A stretch of 64,000 nt of DNA from Oxalobacteraceae bacterium CAVE-383 (GCA_004134995.1 REGP01000002.1:992001-1056000); one strand, 5' to 3'; numbered from the stretch's first letter, positions 8,577-17,204 are shown. Numbers and translations: made by a program. The notes: generated from the letters alone by a model not told the origin.

Positions 8577-10397
8577 GTGAATATCGAACAAGGCATCTTC
8601 TCGGCGCGGATTCTGGTCGTGGACGATCAAGTGGCGAATGCCAAGTTGCTGGAATACGTACTGGCCGGCGCCGGCTATAACGCCGTGTCGTCGACGCTGG
8701 ATTCGCGCATGGTCGGCGCATTGCATCAGGCCGATCCATACGACCTGATCCTGCTCGATCTCAACATGCCGTACATGAACGGTTTCGAGGTTATTGAGGA
8801 ACTTAAACGCATAGAAACCGCCGGCTACTTGTCGGTGCTGGTGGTGACCGCCGAACCCGCGCACAAGATTCGCGCATTGCAGGAAGGCGCCAAGGATTTC
8901 ATCAGCAAGCCCATTGACCATATCGAGTTGCTGACGCGCGTGCATAACATGCTGGAGATCCGGTTATTGCACAAGAACCTGCGCAAGTACAACGAAAGCC
9001 TGCAGAAGAAGGTGATGGAAGGTTTTATCGATCTGCACGCCGCAAAAGAAAAATTGGGTTATTTGAGTAACCACGACAACGTGACCGACCTGCCCAACAG
9101 CATCCTGCTGCGCGCGCAAGCGGGACATTCCTTGCTGGCGGCGCGTGAAGCCGGGCGGGTGATGGGTTTGCTGGTCATCGATCTGGCTCGGCTGCCGCTG
9201 ATTCGCGGCACCCTGGGGGCCGAGGTTGAGCGGCTTCTGGTGAAAGAGGCCGCCCGCCGGCTGACGATATGGGCCGGCCCCGAGGATAGCGTGGCGCGCA
9301 TCGGCGACGACAGATTTGCGATTGTCGCGGTCCGGCGCGAGTTGAAGGAACTGGCCCGGATAGCGGATGAAATTATTGCATCGCTGGACCGGCCATTCAT
9401 CGCTGCCGGGCACGAGCTGCATCTGGGAACCTGCGTGGGCATCGCGGCCTATCCGGACAATGGCGACAATTTCGATCTGCTGGCGCAGTCCGCCGAAGCA
9501 TCGGTGCGGCAGGCAATGGCGAGCAAAGATGAACGGTATTGTTTCTACACGCCCGAGATCAACCGGGATGCGCAAAAGCGGTTCAATACCGAACGGGAAT
9601 TGCGGGTGGCGCTGGAGCGGTCCGAGTTTGTGCTGCACTACCAGCCGCAAGTGGAATTGCGTACGGGAAAAATCACGGCCGTCGAAGCCCTGATCCGCTG
9701 GAATCACCCGGAACGGGGCTTATTGCCGCCAAGCGAGTTCATCGGCATAGCCGAAGATACGGGTTTGATCCTCGCGATCGGCGAGTGGGTATTGCGGACC
9801 GCTTGCGTGCAAATGAAGGCATGGCACGACCAGGGCTTCAGCGGCTTGCGGATTGCCGTCAATCTTTCCGCGCGTCAGTTTGCCCAGCAAAACCTGAGCG
9901 GACTGGTCCGGGAAACGCTTACCCAAACGCGCCTTATGCCCTCCTGTCTGGATCTCGAACTGACGGAAAGCCTGATCATGACCGATGTCAAAAGAACGAT
10001 CGGCATCTTGACGGAGCTCAGCGCACTGGGCGTGCAACTGTCGATAGACGATTTTGGAACCGGTTATTCCAGCCTGGCTTACCTGAAACGTTTTCCGCTG
10101 GACGTGCTCAAGATCGACCGCTCTTTCATCGACGATATTCCGGAAGACAAAAACGACGCGGCGATCGCCGACGCGATCATTTCGATGTCGCACAGCCTCG
10201 GCATGCGGGTCATCGCCGAAGGCGTTGAAACCGAAGCGCAATGCGAATTCCTGTCCCGGAAAATGTGCGATGAAATCCAGGGCTATCTGTTTTCCAGGCC
10301 GCTGGCGGCGGAAGAGCTGGAAGCCCTGCTGCGGGAGTCGCGAGGCTTGCCGGCGCACTTGCTGTGGGTTGACGAGCCGCCGCGCGAATCCAGATAG
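8577..10397 (+). CDS. Response regulator with REC, degenerate GGDEF and intact EAL domain (c-di-GMP phosphodiesterase)
   Basis: This 606-residue cytoplasmic protein has REC at about 10-125 (Asp61 in LILLDLNMP), a short coiled coil, GGDEF at about 165-325 and EAL at about 340-590. The GGDEF signature is IGDDRF instead of GGDEF, so cyclase activity is unlikely; such domains often bind GTP and regulate the neighbour. The EAL domain keeps EALIRW, VNLSARQF, ELTES, DDFGTGYSSL, LKIDRSF, EGVET and the late Gln in QGYLFSRP, so it should hydrolyse c-di-GMP. It is the last gene of the receptor/YfiR/kinase operon. An SD-like GGAGAAAG lies just before its GTG start. Phosphorylation by the hybrid kinase is inferred from adjacency. 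Confidence 0.92.
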   Translation: MNIEQGIFSARILVVDDQVANAKLLEYVLAGAGYNAVSSTLDSRMVGALHQADPYDLILLDLNMPYMNGFEVIEELKRIETAGYLSVLVVTAEPAHKIRALQEGAKDFISKPIDHIELLTRVHNMLEIRLLHKNLRKYNESLQKKVMEGFIDLHAAKEKLGYLSNHDNVTDLPNSILLRAQAGHSLLAAREAGRVMGLLVIDLARLPLIRGTLGAEVERLLVKEAARRLTIWAGPEDSVARIGDDRFAIVAVRRELKELARIADEIIASLDRPFIAAGHELHLGTCVGIAAYPDNGDNFDLLAQSAEASVRQAMASKDERYCFYTPEINRDAQKRFNTERELRVALERSEFVLHYQPQVELRTGKITAVEALIRWNHPERGLLPPSEFIGIAEDTGLILAIGEWVLRTACVQMKAWHDQGFSGLRIAVNLSARQFAQQNLSGLVRETLTQTRLMPSCLDLELTESLIMTDVKRTIGILTELSALGVQLSIDDFGTGYSSLAYLKRFPLDVLKIDRSFIDDIPEDKNDAAIADAIISMSHSLGMRVIAEGVETEAQCEFLSRKMCDEIQGYLFSRPLAAEELEALLRESRGLPAHLLWVDEPPRESR

Positions 10398-10503
10398 CCT
10401 GCCTGCCTGCCGGCCGTGCATCGGCCCTTTCGTAAAATCCTACAACACAATCCTATTTGAGCCGATAGCTGGGCCGAAAGCGAAAACGCGATCATCTCGA
10501 ACG

Positions 10504-10550
10504 CGTCATTCACGTCATTTCACGTCATTTCGCGTCATTATCGGGTCACT
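10504..10550 (+). repeat. Four phased CGTCATT direct repeats upstream of the cox operon
   Basis: CGTCATT occurs at 10504-10510, 10513-10519, 10523-10529 and 10533-10539, with a weaker GGTCACT at 10544-10550. Spacings are 9, 10, 10 and 11 bp, about one helical turn. The array ends about 50 bp before coxB. Helically phased direct repeats are typical of OmpR/PhoB-type winged-helix activators, so this is a candidate activator site for the oxidase operon. The regulator is not identified. Confidence 0.5.
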
Positions 10551-10601
10551 CCGGGAAAAAAACTGAATCAATGCGTGCGCGGCCAAGCCAGGGGATAGAA
10601 G

Positions 10602-11573
10602 ATGCCTGACATTCTGCAAGATATGCTTCGACCTCGCGGCATACAGGCCGAGCATATCCTCCATCTCTGGAATTTCACGCTGCTTTTATGCACCGTGGTA
10701 TTCGTTGCGGTGCTGCTGGCATTTCTCTATGCCCTTTGGCGCGCGCCGCGCGCCGATGCGCATGCGGTGCCAGACGCGGCGCCGGCCGCAAATTCCGAGC
10801 GCCGCGTTCACCGCGTTATCGTCTGGGCGGCCGCATTGTCCGCCGCCGGGCTGATGACGCTGTTGGCGGCCGATGTGCTTACCGGCCGCGCGCTGGCCCA
10901 GTTGCCGACGGACGACGCCATCCATATCGAACTGGTCGGGCATGACTGGTGGTGGGAAGCCAATTATGAGGACCAGGATCCCGCGCGCCGCTTTACCACC
11001 GCCAACGAATTGCATCTTCCCGTCGGCCGGGCCGCCATCATTACTTTGCACAGCGCCGACGTGATCCATACCTTATGGATACCGAATCTGCACGGCAAGA
11101 AAGACCTGATTCCCGGGCGCACCGCGGAAATCAGGCTGCGCGCGGACCAGGCCGGCGTCTATAGCGGGCAATGCGCGGAGTTTTGCGGCATGGAACACGC
11201 GCGCATGGCCTTGTCCGTGATAGCGGAAGCGCCCGATCGCTATGAAGCCTGGGCCGCGGCGCAGCGCCGGCCGGCGTCGGCCGCCAGCGCCGGGACAGGG
11301 CAGATCGAGCATGGAATGCAAGTATTCACCGATCACTGCGCCGGTTGCCACACCGTCCGCGATACTGCCGCGAAGGGCCGGCTCGGCCCCGACCTCACGC
11401 ATCTGGCCAGCCGCCAGACCATCGCCGCCGGCATATTGCCGAACCGCCGCGGGCAACTGGCGGCCTGGGTTGCCGACGCGCCGTCGTTCAAGCCCGGCAC
11501 CAGCATGCCGCCGAGCACATTGAGCCCGGACGATCTGCAGGCGCTGCTGGGCTATCTGGAGGCTTTGAAATGA
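10602..11573 (+). CDS. coxB: Cytochrome c oxidase subunit II with fused cytochrome c domain (caa3 type)
   Basis: This is subunit II of an aa3-type terminal oxidase (323 residues). Two membrane helices (about 22-45 and 70-92) precede a cupredoxin domain with the CuA ligands (GQCAEFCGMEHARM, two Cys, His and Met) and the electron-entry aromatic patch DWWWEANY. A C-terminal cytochrome c domain follows, with heme motif CAGCH and an axial Met late in the domain (TSMPPS). The fused cytochrome marks a caa3-type oxidase. The last base pairs overlap coxA (ATGA), giving a coxB-coxA-coxC-ctaG operon. The mature protein faces the periplasm and accepts electrons from soluble or membrane-bound cytochrome c. 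Confidence 0.95.
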   Translation: MPDILQDMLRPRGIQAEHILHLWNFTLLLCTVVFVAVLLAFLYALWRAPRADAHAVPDAAPAANSERRVHRVIVWAAALSAAGLMTLLAADVLTGRALAQLPTDDAIHIELVGHDWWWEANYEDQDPARRFTTANELHLPVGRAAIITLHSADVIHTLWIPNLHGKKDLIPGRTAEIRLRADQAGVYSGQCAEFCGMEHARMALSVIAEAPDRYEAWAAAQRRPASAASAGTGQIEHGMQVFTDHCAGCHTVRDTAAKGRLGPDLTHLASRQTIAAGILPNRRGQLAAWVADAPSFKPGTSMPPSTLSPDDLQALLGYLEALK

Positions 11574-13504
11574 ACGGCGGCAAGCTCGACCCCACCGCGG
11601 CGCCCGCGCTGCCGGATCCGCAATCGGAAGCGGCCAACCTGGAGCGCACCTGGCGCGATCCGCCGGGATGGCGGGGCTGGATTTGCGCCATCAATCACAA
11701 GACCATCAGCCGCCGCTTCATGCTCACCACCTTCGCCTTTTTCGTCATGGGCGGCATCCTCGCATTGCTGATGCGCCTGCAACTGGCGCAGCCGTCCAGT
11801 ACGCTGATCGGCCCGCGCCTGTACAACCAGCTGTTCACCATGCACGGCACCACCATGATGTTCATGTTCGCGGTGCCGGTGATGCAGGCGGTGGCGATTT
11901 ATCTGGTGCCGTTGATGATCGGCGCGCGCAGCGTGGCTTTCCCCCGCATGAACGCCTTTGCTTATTGGATATTCCTGTTCGGCGGTGTGATGCTGTACGC
12001 GGCATTTTTCGCCGGCAGCGGGCCGGATGGCGGCTGGTTCGCTTATGTGCCGTTGACCACCGCGCAATTTTCGTCCGGCAAGGGCATCGATTTCTGGGCG
12101 CAGATGATTACCTTCACGGAATTGTCGGGCTTGATGGAGGCCATCGTCATCATTACCACGATCCTGAAAATGCGCGCCCCCGGCATGAGCTTGAACCGCA
12201 TGCCCCTGTTTGCCTGGGCCATGCTGGTCACTTCCTTCATGGTGCTGTTCGCGATGCCGGCGATCATGCTCGCCAGTACCGCGCTGATCACGGACCGGCT
12301 GGTCAGCACGCAGTTCTACACCACCGATAACGGCGGCGATGCTTTGCTCTGGCAGCACCTGTTCTGGTTTTTCGGGCATCCCGAGGTCTATTTCATCTTC
12401 ATCCCGCCGCTCGGATTTATCTCGACCATTATCCCGACGTTTGCGCGCCGGCCGGTCGTCGGCTATGCCGCGATGGTGCTGTCGCTGATCGCTACCGGAT
12501 TCCTGGCCTTCGGCCTGTGGGTGCATCATATGTTCGCCACCAATCTGCCTGAATTGGGCAAAACCTTTTTCACCGCCGCCAGCCTGGCGATCGCGCTGCC
12601 CAGCGCAGTGCAAATATTCTGCTGGATCGCCACCTTATGGACCGGCCGCCTCAACTTCAAGACGCCGCTGCTGTTCGTGCTGGCCTTTTTCTTCATCCTG
12701 GTGCTGGGCGGGCTGACCGGCCTGATGCTGGCATCGGTGCCGCTCGATATCCAGTTGCACGATACCTTCTTCGTGGTCGCGCATCTCCACTATGTGCTGC
12801 TCGGCGGCGGCGTGTTTCCGCTGTTCGGCGCGTTCTATTACTGGTTCCCGAAATTCACCGGGAAGATGCTGAACGAACGGCTCGGGCGCTGGAATTTCTG
12901 GCTGTTCTTCATCGGCTTCAATGTGACGTTTTTCCCCATGCACTGGCTCGGCATGCACGGCATGCCGCGCCGCGTCTATACCTATCCCGCCAAAATGGGA
13001 TGGGGAGACATGAACATGGCGGCCACCATCGGCGCCTTCCTGATTGCATTGAGCGTGCTGTTGTTCATCATCAATGTCGTGCGCAGCTGCCGCAAAGGCG
13101 TGCAGGCCGCGGCCGATCCGTGGGGCGCCGGCACCCTGGAATGGAGCATGCCCTCGCCGCCGCCGGCGTGCAACTTCGATCGGGTGCCGGTGGTGCATGG
13201 CCAGTATCCCCTGTGGCAGCCGGGCGGCACGCCATCGCACGTGCGGGGGCTGTCGGATATTCAACGCGAAGTGCTGATCACCTCCATCGCCGACGCGGTA
13301 CCCGACCATCGCCTGTCGCTGCCGTCATCCTCGCCATGGCCCTTTATTTCGGCGCTGGCGGTGACGGTGCTGTTCATCGGTTCCATCTTTACGCCATGGG
13401 CTGTGGTATGGGCCGCCATCCCCGTGGCGGCGGCGACCACCATATGGTTCTGGCCGAAGCGTTCGACCACCGCCCTGCATAACAAAAGCGAGGTGCGGCC
13501 ATGA
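11570..13504 (+). CDS. coxA: Cytochrome c oxidase subunit I (caa3 type, extended C-terminus)
   Basis: This is the catalytic heme-copper subunit (644 residues from the ATG at 11570). That ATG overlaps the coxB stop as ATGA; the frame stays open further upstream but inside coxB. The active-site motifs are FFGHPEVYFIF (CuB His, channel Glu and cross-linked Tyr), the LWVHHMFATNLP His pair and DTFFVVAHLHYVLLGGG (heme ligands). About 12 canonical helices are followed by a hydrophilic segment and two extra helices (about 585-635). Standard subunit III has seven helices while the next gene has about five, so the first two have apparently moved onto subunit I, as in Bacillus caa3 oxidase. It reduces O2 to water and pumps protons. 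Confidence 0.96.
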   Translation: MNGGKLDPTAAPALPDPQSEAANLERTWRDPPGWRGWICAINHKTISRRFMLTTFAFFVMGGILALLMRLQLAQPSSTLIGPRLYNQLFTMHGTTMMFMFAVPVMQAVAIYLVPLMIGARSVAFPRMNAFAYWIFLFGGVMLYAAFFAGSGPDGGWFAYVPLTTAQFSSGKGIDFWAQMITFTELSGLMEAIVIITTILKMRAPGMSLNRMPLFAWAMLVTSFMVLFAMPAIMLASTALITDRLVSTQFYTTDNGGDALLWQHLFWFFGHPEVYFIFIPPLGFISTIIPTFARRPVVGYAAMVLSLIATGFLAFGLWVHHMFATNLPELGKTFFTAASLAIALPSAVQIFCWIATLWTGRLNFKTPLLFVLAFFFILVLGGLTGLMLASVPLDIQLHDTFFVVAHLHYVLLGGGVFPLFGAFYYWFPKFTGKMLNERLGRWNFWLFFIGFNVTFFPMHWLGMHGMPRRVYTYPAKMGWGDMNMAATIGAFLIALSVLLFIINVVRSCRKGVQAAADPWGAGTLEWSMPSPPPACNFDRVPVVHGQYPLWQPGGTPSHVRGLSDIQREVLITSIADAVPDHRLSLPSSSPWPFISALAVTVLFIGSIFTPWAVVWAAIPVAAATTIWFWPKRSTTALHNKSEVRP

Positions 13505-14136
13505 CCGATCGAGCCGAAGCGCGGCCGCGCGATGACGCCGGTGGCGGCGGCGCGATGTTGGTCGGCGATTTGCCCACCTACGCCTTCGGTGCGCGCAGCA
13601 CGATGTGGTGGGGCACCATGGGCCTGATCGCCATCGAAAGCACGGTATTCGCGCTGGCCGTCATGATGTATTTTTATCTTCGCAGCCATACGCCGTCATG
13701 GCCGCCGGATCATGCCGCGCCCGATCTGGCCTGGGGCACGCTCAATACGCTGATCATGCTGGCCAGCTGCGTGCCGAATTGGTATACCAAGCGCGCCGCC
13801 GAGCGATTGGATCTAAAGCGCGTGCGCATCGGCATGTGCGCCTGCATGTTGTTCGCCGTACTGTTCCTGGCCGTGCGGGTATACGAATTCGGCGCGCTCA
13901 ATGTGCTCTGGAACGATAACGCCTATGGCTCCGCGGTATGGATGCTGATGGGCCTGCACACCACCCATCTGATTACGGATGCCTACGATACGCTGGTGCT
14001 GGCGGTCCTGTTTTTTACCGGGCCGCTGGAGGGCAAGCGTTATGTGGATGTCAGCGAAAACGCGGCTTACTGGTATTTCGTGGTGGTGAGCTGGATTCTT
14101 ATTTATGCCGTCATTTATTGGGGCGCGCGCCTGTAG
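13501..14136 (+). CDS. coxC: Cytochrome c oxidase subunit III, short form
   Basis: This 211-residue membrane protein has about five helices (TMWWGTMGLIAIESTVFALA; the helix after APDLAWGTLNTLIML; a helix around RIGMCACMLFAVLFLAVR; GLHTTHLITDAYDTLVLAVL; AAYWYFVVVSWILIYAVIYW). The late pattern GLHTTHLI and YWYFVVVSWI is that of heme-copper oxidase subunit III. It is short compared with the seven-helix mitochondrial-type subunit (about 260-270 residues), fitting the transfer of two helices to CoxA. It overlaps coxA by 4 bp (ATGA) and is followed after 12 bp by ctaG. Confidence 0.93.
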   Translation: MTDRAEARPRDDAGGGGAMLVGDLPTYAFGARSTMWWGTMGLIAIESTVFALAVMMYFYLRSHTPSWPPDHAAPDLAWGTLNTLIMLASCVPNWYTKRAAERLDLKRVRIGMCACMLFAVLFLAVRVYEFGALNVLWNDNAYGSAVWMLMGLHTTHLITDAYDTLVLAVLFFTGPLEGKRYVDVSENAAYWYFVVVSWILIYAVIYWGARL

Positions 14137-14148
14137 CGCACGGAGATC

Positions 14149-15078
14149 ATGACGATCCGGCTTTCGCTTCTTCCCATGCGCAGACCGCTTGCCTTATGCG
14201 TGCTGCTGACAGCCTGCGCGGCGGCCGCGGCGCATCCCTTGCAATCGCCGCTGACGGATAGTTTGGGCTGGCATGTCGATCCCCTGGTCGGCGCTTGCCT
14301 GTCCATATCGTTGCTGCTGTATGCGATCGGGGCGGTGCGCCTGTTGCGGCGTTCCGGCGCCGGACGGCAAGGCTTGTGGCGTCAGATCGGCTTTTTCGCC
14401 GCCGGCTGGCTGACGCTGGTCGCGGCGCTGATCTCGCCCATCGACGCGGCGGGAAGCGTCTCGTTCGCCATGCACATGATCCAGCACGAGCTGCTGATGA
14501 TCGTCGCCGCGCCCTTGCTGGTGCTGTGCCGGCCGCTCGGCTTTTGGGTCTGGTCGTTGCCGCATGCCTGGCGCAAGGCGATCGGCGCGACTGTCCAGAC
14601 GGGCGTCATCCGGGCGGCCTGGCGTACGGTCACCAGGCCGCTCAATGCATGGATAGTGCATTTCGCGGCGCTTTGGCTGTGGCACGCGCCTTTTCTGTTC
14701 CAGGCCGCTTTGCGCAACGACAATGTCCACGCGCTGCAGCATGCCTGTTTTCTGTTTTCGGCGCTGCTGTTCTGGTGGGCAGTGCTGCGGGAATTGATGG
14801 GCGGTCCGCGGCGCGGCATGTCCATCGTCTATTTATTTACGACCATGATGCATACCGGTGCGCTGGGCGCCCTGTTCGCCATGTCGGCCACGATCTGGTA
14901 TCCGGACTACGGCGCCAGCGCCTCGCGCTTCGACCTGTCGCCATTGGAAGATCAGCAATTGGGCGGGCTGATCATGTGGGTGCCGGGCGGCCTTGCGTAT
15001 GTCATCGCGGGGCTGGTCCTGTGCGCGGGATGGCTGCTGCCGCAGACCCGCCCGGCTTCGCTGGAGCGTGCGAAATGA
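14149..15078 (+). CDS. ctaG: CtaG-family cytochrome oxidase assembly protein
   Basis: This 309-residue polytopic membrane protein of the caa3_CtaG family (the Bacillus-type CtaG, not the Cox11 copper chaperone that shares the name) is needed to assemble caa3 oxidase. It has a signal-like first helix and about seven membrane segments with the family's histidine-rich features: FAMHMIQHELLMIVAAPLL, LWLWHAPFLF, HALQHACFLF and TTMMHTGALGALF. The histidines in helices suggest metal handling. It lies 12 bp after coxC, and its stop overlaps the start of the lipoprotein cytochrome c gene. Confidence 0.92.
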   Translation: MTIRLSLLPMRRPLALCVLLTACAAAAAHPLQSPLTDSLGWHVDPLVGACLSISLLLYAIGAVRLLRRSGAGRQGLWRQIGFFAAGWLTLVAALISPIDAAGSVSFAMHMIQHELLMIVAAPLLVLCRPLGFWVWSLPHAWRKAIGATVQTGVIRAAWRTVTRPLNAWIVHFAALWLWHAPFLFQAALRNDNVHALQHACFLFSALLFWWAVLRELMGGPRRGMSIVYLFTTMMHTGALGALFAMSATIWYPDYGASASRFDLSPLEDQQLGGLIMWVPGGLAYVIAGLVLCAGWLLPQTRPASLERAK

Positions 15079-15446
15079 CGGCCTTGCGCGCAATCGCCGC
15101 GGCGTTGCTCGGCCTCGCGCTGACGGCATGCGGGCAGGAGGGTACGCAAACGCCGCCCGGGCCGGTAACGGGCGACCCGCGGTCCGGAAAAAGCCTGCTG
15201 GCCGATTACGGCTGCGCGGCCTGCCACCGCATCAAAGGCATCGATCCGCGGCCGGGCCTGGTCGGGCCGCCCCTGGAAGACATTGCGAAAACCAGTTATA
15301 TCGCAGGCGTGCTGCCCAACACCGAAGACAACATGGTGCGATGGATCCAGCATCCCCGCCAGGTCAGCCCGGGAACGGCAATGCCGGATCTGGGCGTAAG
15401 CGCGGCGCAGGCCAGGGATATGGCCGCCTATCTTTATGGGCAATGA
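15075..15446 (+). CDS. Lipoprotein monoheme cytochrome c
   Basis: This 123-residue protein starts at the ATG at 15075 overlapping the ctaG stop (ATGA). A short signal with lipobox LTAC (Cys about 18) predicts lipid anchoring. One heme c motif, CAACH, lies at about 49-53, and a likely axial Met is in GTAMPDLGVS. Its second half (YIAGVLPNTEDNMVRWIQHP) resembles the C-terminal domain of the next gene and of CoxB. It is probably an electron donor to the oxidase, tethered to the membrane. Confidence 0.88.
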   Translation: MTALRAIAAALLGLALTACGQEGTQTPPGPVTGDPRSGKSLLADYGCAACHRIKGIDPRPGLVGPPLEDIAKTSYIAGVLPNTEDNMVRWIQHPRQVSPGTAMPDLGVSAAQARDMAAYLYGQ

Positions 15447-16341
15447 AAACGACTCTTTGGATTTGGATATAAACGTGCGCATCTTTCATCGCAAACCGCG
15501 TTCTTCAACAGCGCCGGCGCCAATGCCGGACCGGAGACGCCTTGTCGTGCGTACGATTCTGGCGACGCTGCTGGCCTGCGTGTGTTTGCTGGCAATCGGC
15601 GGCGCTGTCGCGGTTCAGGCCGGCTGGTACAACGTGAGCGCAATCATCCAGCACTGGCAGCCGGTCTACAGCCTGACCGAATATACGGTGAAGAAATCGG
15701 TGCAGCGCCGGGCGCAGGGCATCGTGGCGCCGCCGCTGGGAGACGACATGGTATTGCGCGGCCGCGAAGTTTACCGGACCAGTTGCCTGGAGTGCCACGG
15801 CGCGCCGGGTGTCGCGCCCGGCGATCCGGGCAAGAGCATGCAGCCGCTGCCGAGTCCGCCGGCGATTGTTGCGCAGCGCTGGAAGCCCGAGGAAACGTAC
15901 TGGATCATACAGAACGGCATCAAGATGACCGGCATGCCGGCTTGGGAATACCGGCTCGGCGAACAGGATATCTGGGCCATCGTCGCCTATCTGGACCGGC
16001 TGCCGCTGGAGCAGGCCCAGCCTTTGGCATCGTCCGCGCCGCCGGCGCCGGCGGGAAACATCCCGGGCAATGCCGAGCGCGGCCGGATTGCGTTGACGCA
16101 GTATGCCTGCCAGTCCTGCCATATCATTCCCGGCATTCCCGGTTCGGATATCCATGTCGGCCCGGCATTGAAGGAATATAAAAACAGGCGGTATATCGCC
16201 GGCTATTTATCGAATACCCCCGACAATCTGGCGCTGTGGATCCGCTTTCCGCGCCATATCAAAGCCCTCAGCGCCATGCCCGAAATGGATGTTTCCGAAA
16301 CCGATGCCCGCGATATTGCCGCGTACCTGAATAGCCGCTAG
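15436..16341 (+). CDS. Membrane-anchored diheme cytochrome c
   Basis: This 301-residue frame has one N-terminal membrane helix (about 39-62, RTILATLLACVCLLAIGGAV) and two cytochrome c domains: CLECH near 117 and CQSCH near 219, with Met ligands in TGMPAWE and SAMPEMDVS. The drawn ATG overlaps the preceding gene by 11 bp and has no good SD; an internal Met at residue 30 (MPDRRRLVV), just before the helix, could be the true start. The second domain is closely related to the preceding lipoprotein cytochrome. It likely passes electrons to the caa3 oxidase. Its stop overlaps the convergent nadE stop region by 4 bp. Confidence 0.88.
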   Translation: MGNENDSLDLDINVRIFHRKPRSSTAPAPMPDRRRLVVRTILATLLACVCLLAIGGAVAVQAGWYNVSAIIQHWQPVYSLTEYTVKKSVQRRAQGIVAPPLGDDMVLRGREVYRTSCLECHGAPGVAPGDPGKSMQPLPSPPAIVAQRWKPEETYWIIQNGIKMTGMPAWEYRLGEQDIWAIVAYLDRLPLEQAQPLASSAPPAPAGNIPGNAERGRIALTQYACQSCHIIPGIPGSDIHVGPALKEYKNRRYIAGYLSNTPDNLALWIRFPRHIKALSAMPEMDVSETDARDIAAYLNSR

Positions 16342-17204
16342 GCGGTATTGGCCCTATGGAACCGCTGTTTCAAATCAGGGGCGACAGGGGTATTGCGTTT
16401 ATGTTCCGTTTCCTGGAAACGTTTCCGTATCAGCATGGCAATGCGCTCGTCTATTTGTTTTCCTTCCAGGAAATCGTCGATATCCGAATAGGTCAGGCCC
16501 AGGGCATCCTCGTCGGGTTTCATCGGGGCCAGGGTTTCCAGGTCCGCGGTGGGTATCTTGTTGACCAGCGTATCGGGAGCGCCGAAACGCCTGGCCAACG
16601 CGCGCACCTGGCGCTTGGTCAGTCCCGACAAGGGAAGGATGTCGCAGCCGCCGTCGCCGTATTTGGTAAAGAATCCCGTCAAGGCCTCGGCTGCGTGATC
16701 CGTGCCGATGACCAGGCCTTTGGCGTCTCCGGCAATCCCATATTGGGCGATCATGCGCTGGCGCGCCTTGATATTGCCGAGGATGAAATCCTTGTCGCTG
16801 TCCGTTGTTTTATTCAGCGCTTCCACAGCCAGCGCCGCCAGCATGGCATCGCTGGCCGGCTTGATATCGACGGTGACGACAGCGTCGGGGCCGATGATTT
16901 TCAGCGATTGCTGCGCGTCGGCTTCATCGCGTTGCCGGCCGTAAGGCAGCCGCACGGCGATAAATTTGGCGGGATGCCCTTTGGCGCGCGCTTGCACCGC
17001 GGCCTTCTTCGCCAGGAATCCCGCCGTCAAGGAATCCACGCCGCCGCTGATGCCGAGGATCAGGGAATAACGGGCGGCCTGTGTCATCGCATCGACCAGG
17101 AAAGCCGTGCGGCGGGCGATCTCCTCGTCAATATCGATGGAAGGGGAGACCCCGAGAAGTTCGATGATGTCTTTTTGCTGCGCACTCGGCTTGGAGGTAT
17201 CCAT
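16338..17204 (-). CDS. nadE: Ammonia-dependent NAD+ synthetase
   Basis: NadE makes NAD+ from deamido-NAD+, ATP and ammonia in the cytoplasm. I chose the ATG at 17204 (288 residues, near E. coli NadE's 275) because AAGGA lies eight bases upstream and the N-terminus then aligns with the E. coli protein; the frame extends 23 codons further into the upstream gene's end. The ATP-pyrophosphatase loop SGGVDS follows LILGIS, and the conserved GNIKARQRM, KYGDGGCDILPLSGL and YSDIDDFLEGK are present. There is no glutaminase domain. It lies 65 bp downstream of the ydeP-like gene on the same strand and convergently overlaps the diheme cytochrome gene. Confidence 0.94.
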   Translation of the reverse strand: MDTSKPSAQQKDIIELLGVSPSIDIDEEIARRTAFLVDAMTQAARYSLILGISGGVDSLTAGFLAKKAAVQARAKGHPAKFIAVRLPYGRQRDEADAQQSLKIIGPDAVVTVDIKPASDAMLAALAVEALNKTTDSDKDFILGNIKARQRMIAQYGIAGDAKGLVIGTDHAAEALTGFFTKYGDGGCDILPLSGLTKRQVRALARRFGAPDTLVNKIPTADLETLAPMKPDEDALGLTYSDIDDFLEGKQIDERIAMLIRKRFQETEHKRNTPVAPDLKQRFHRANTA

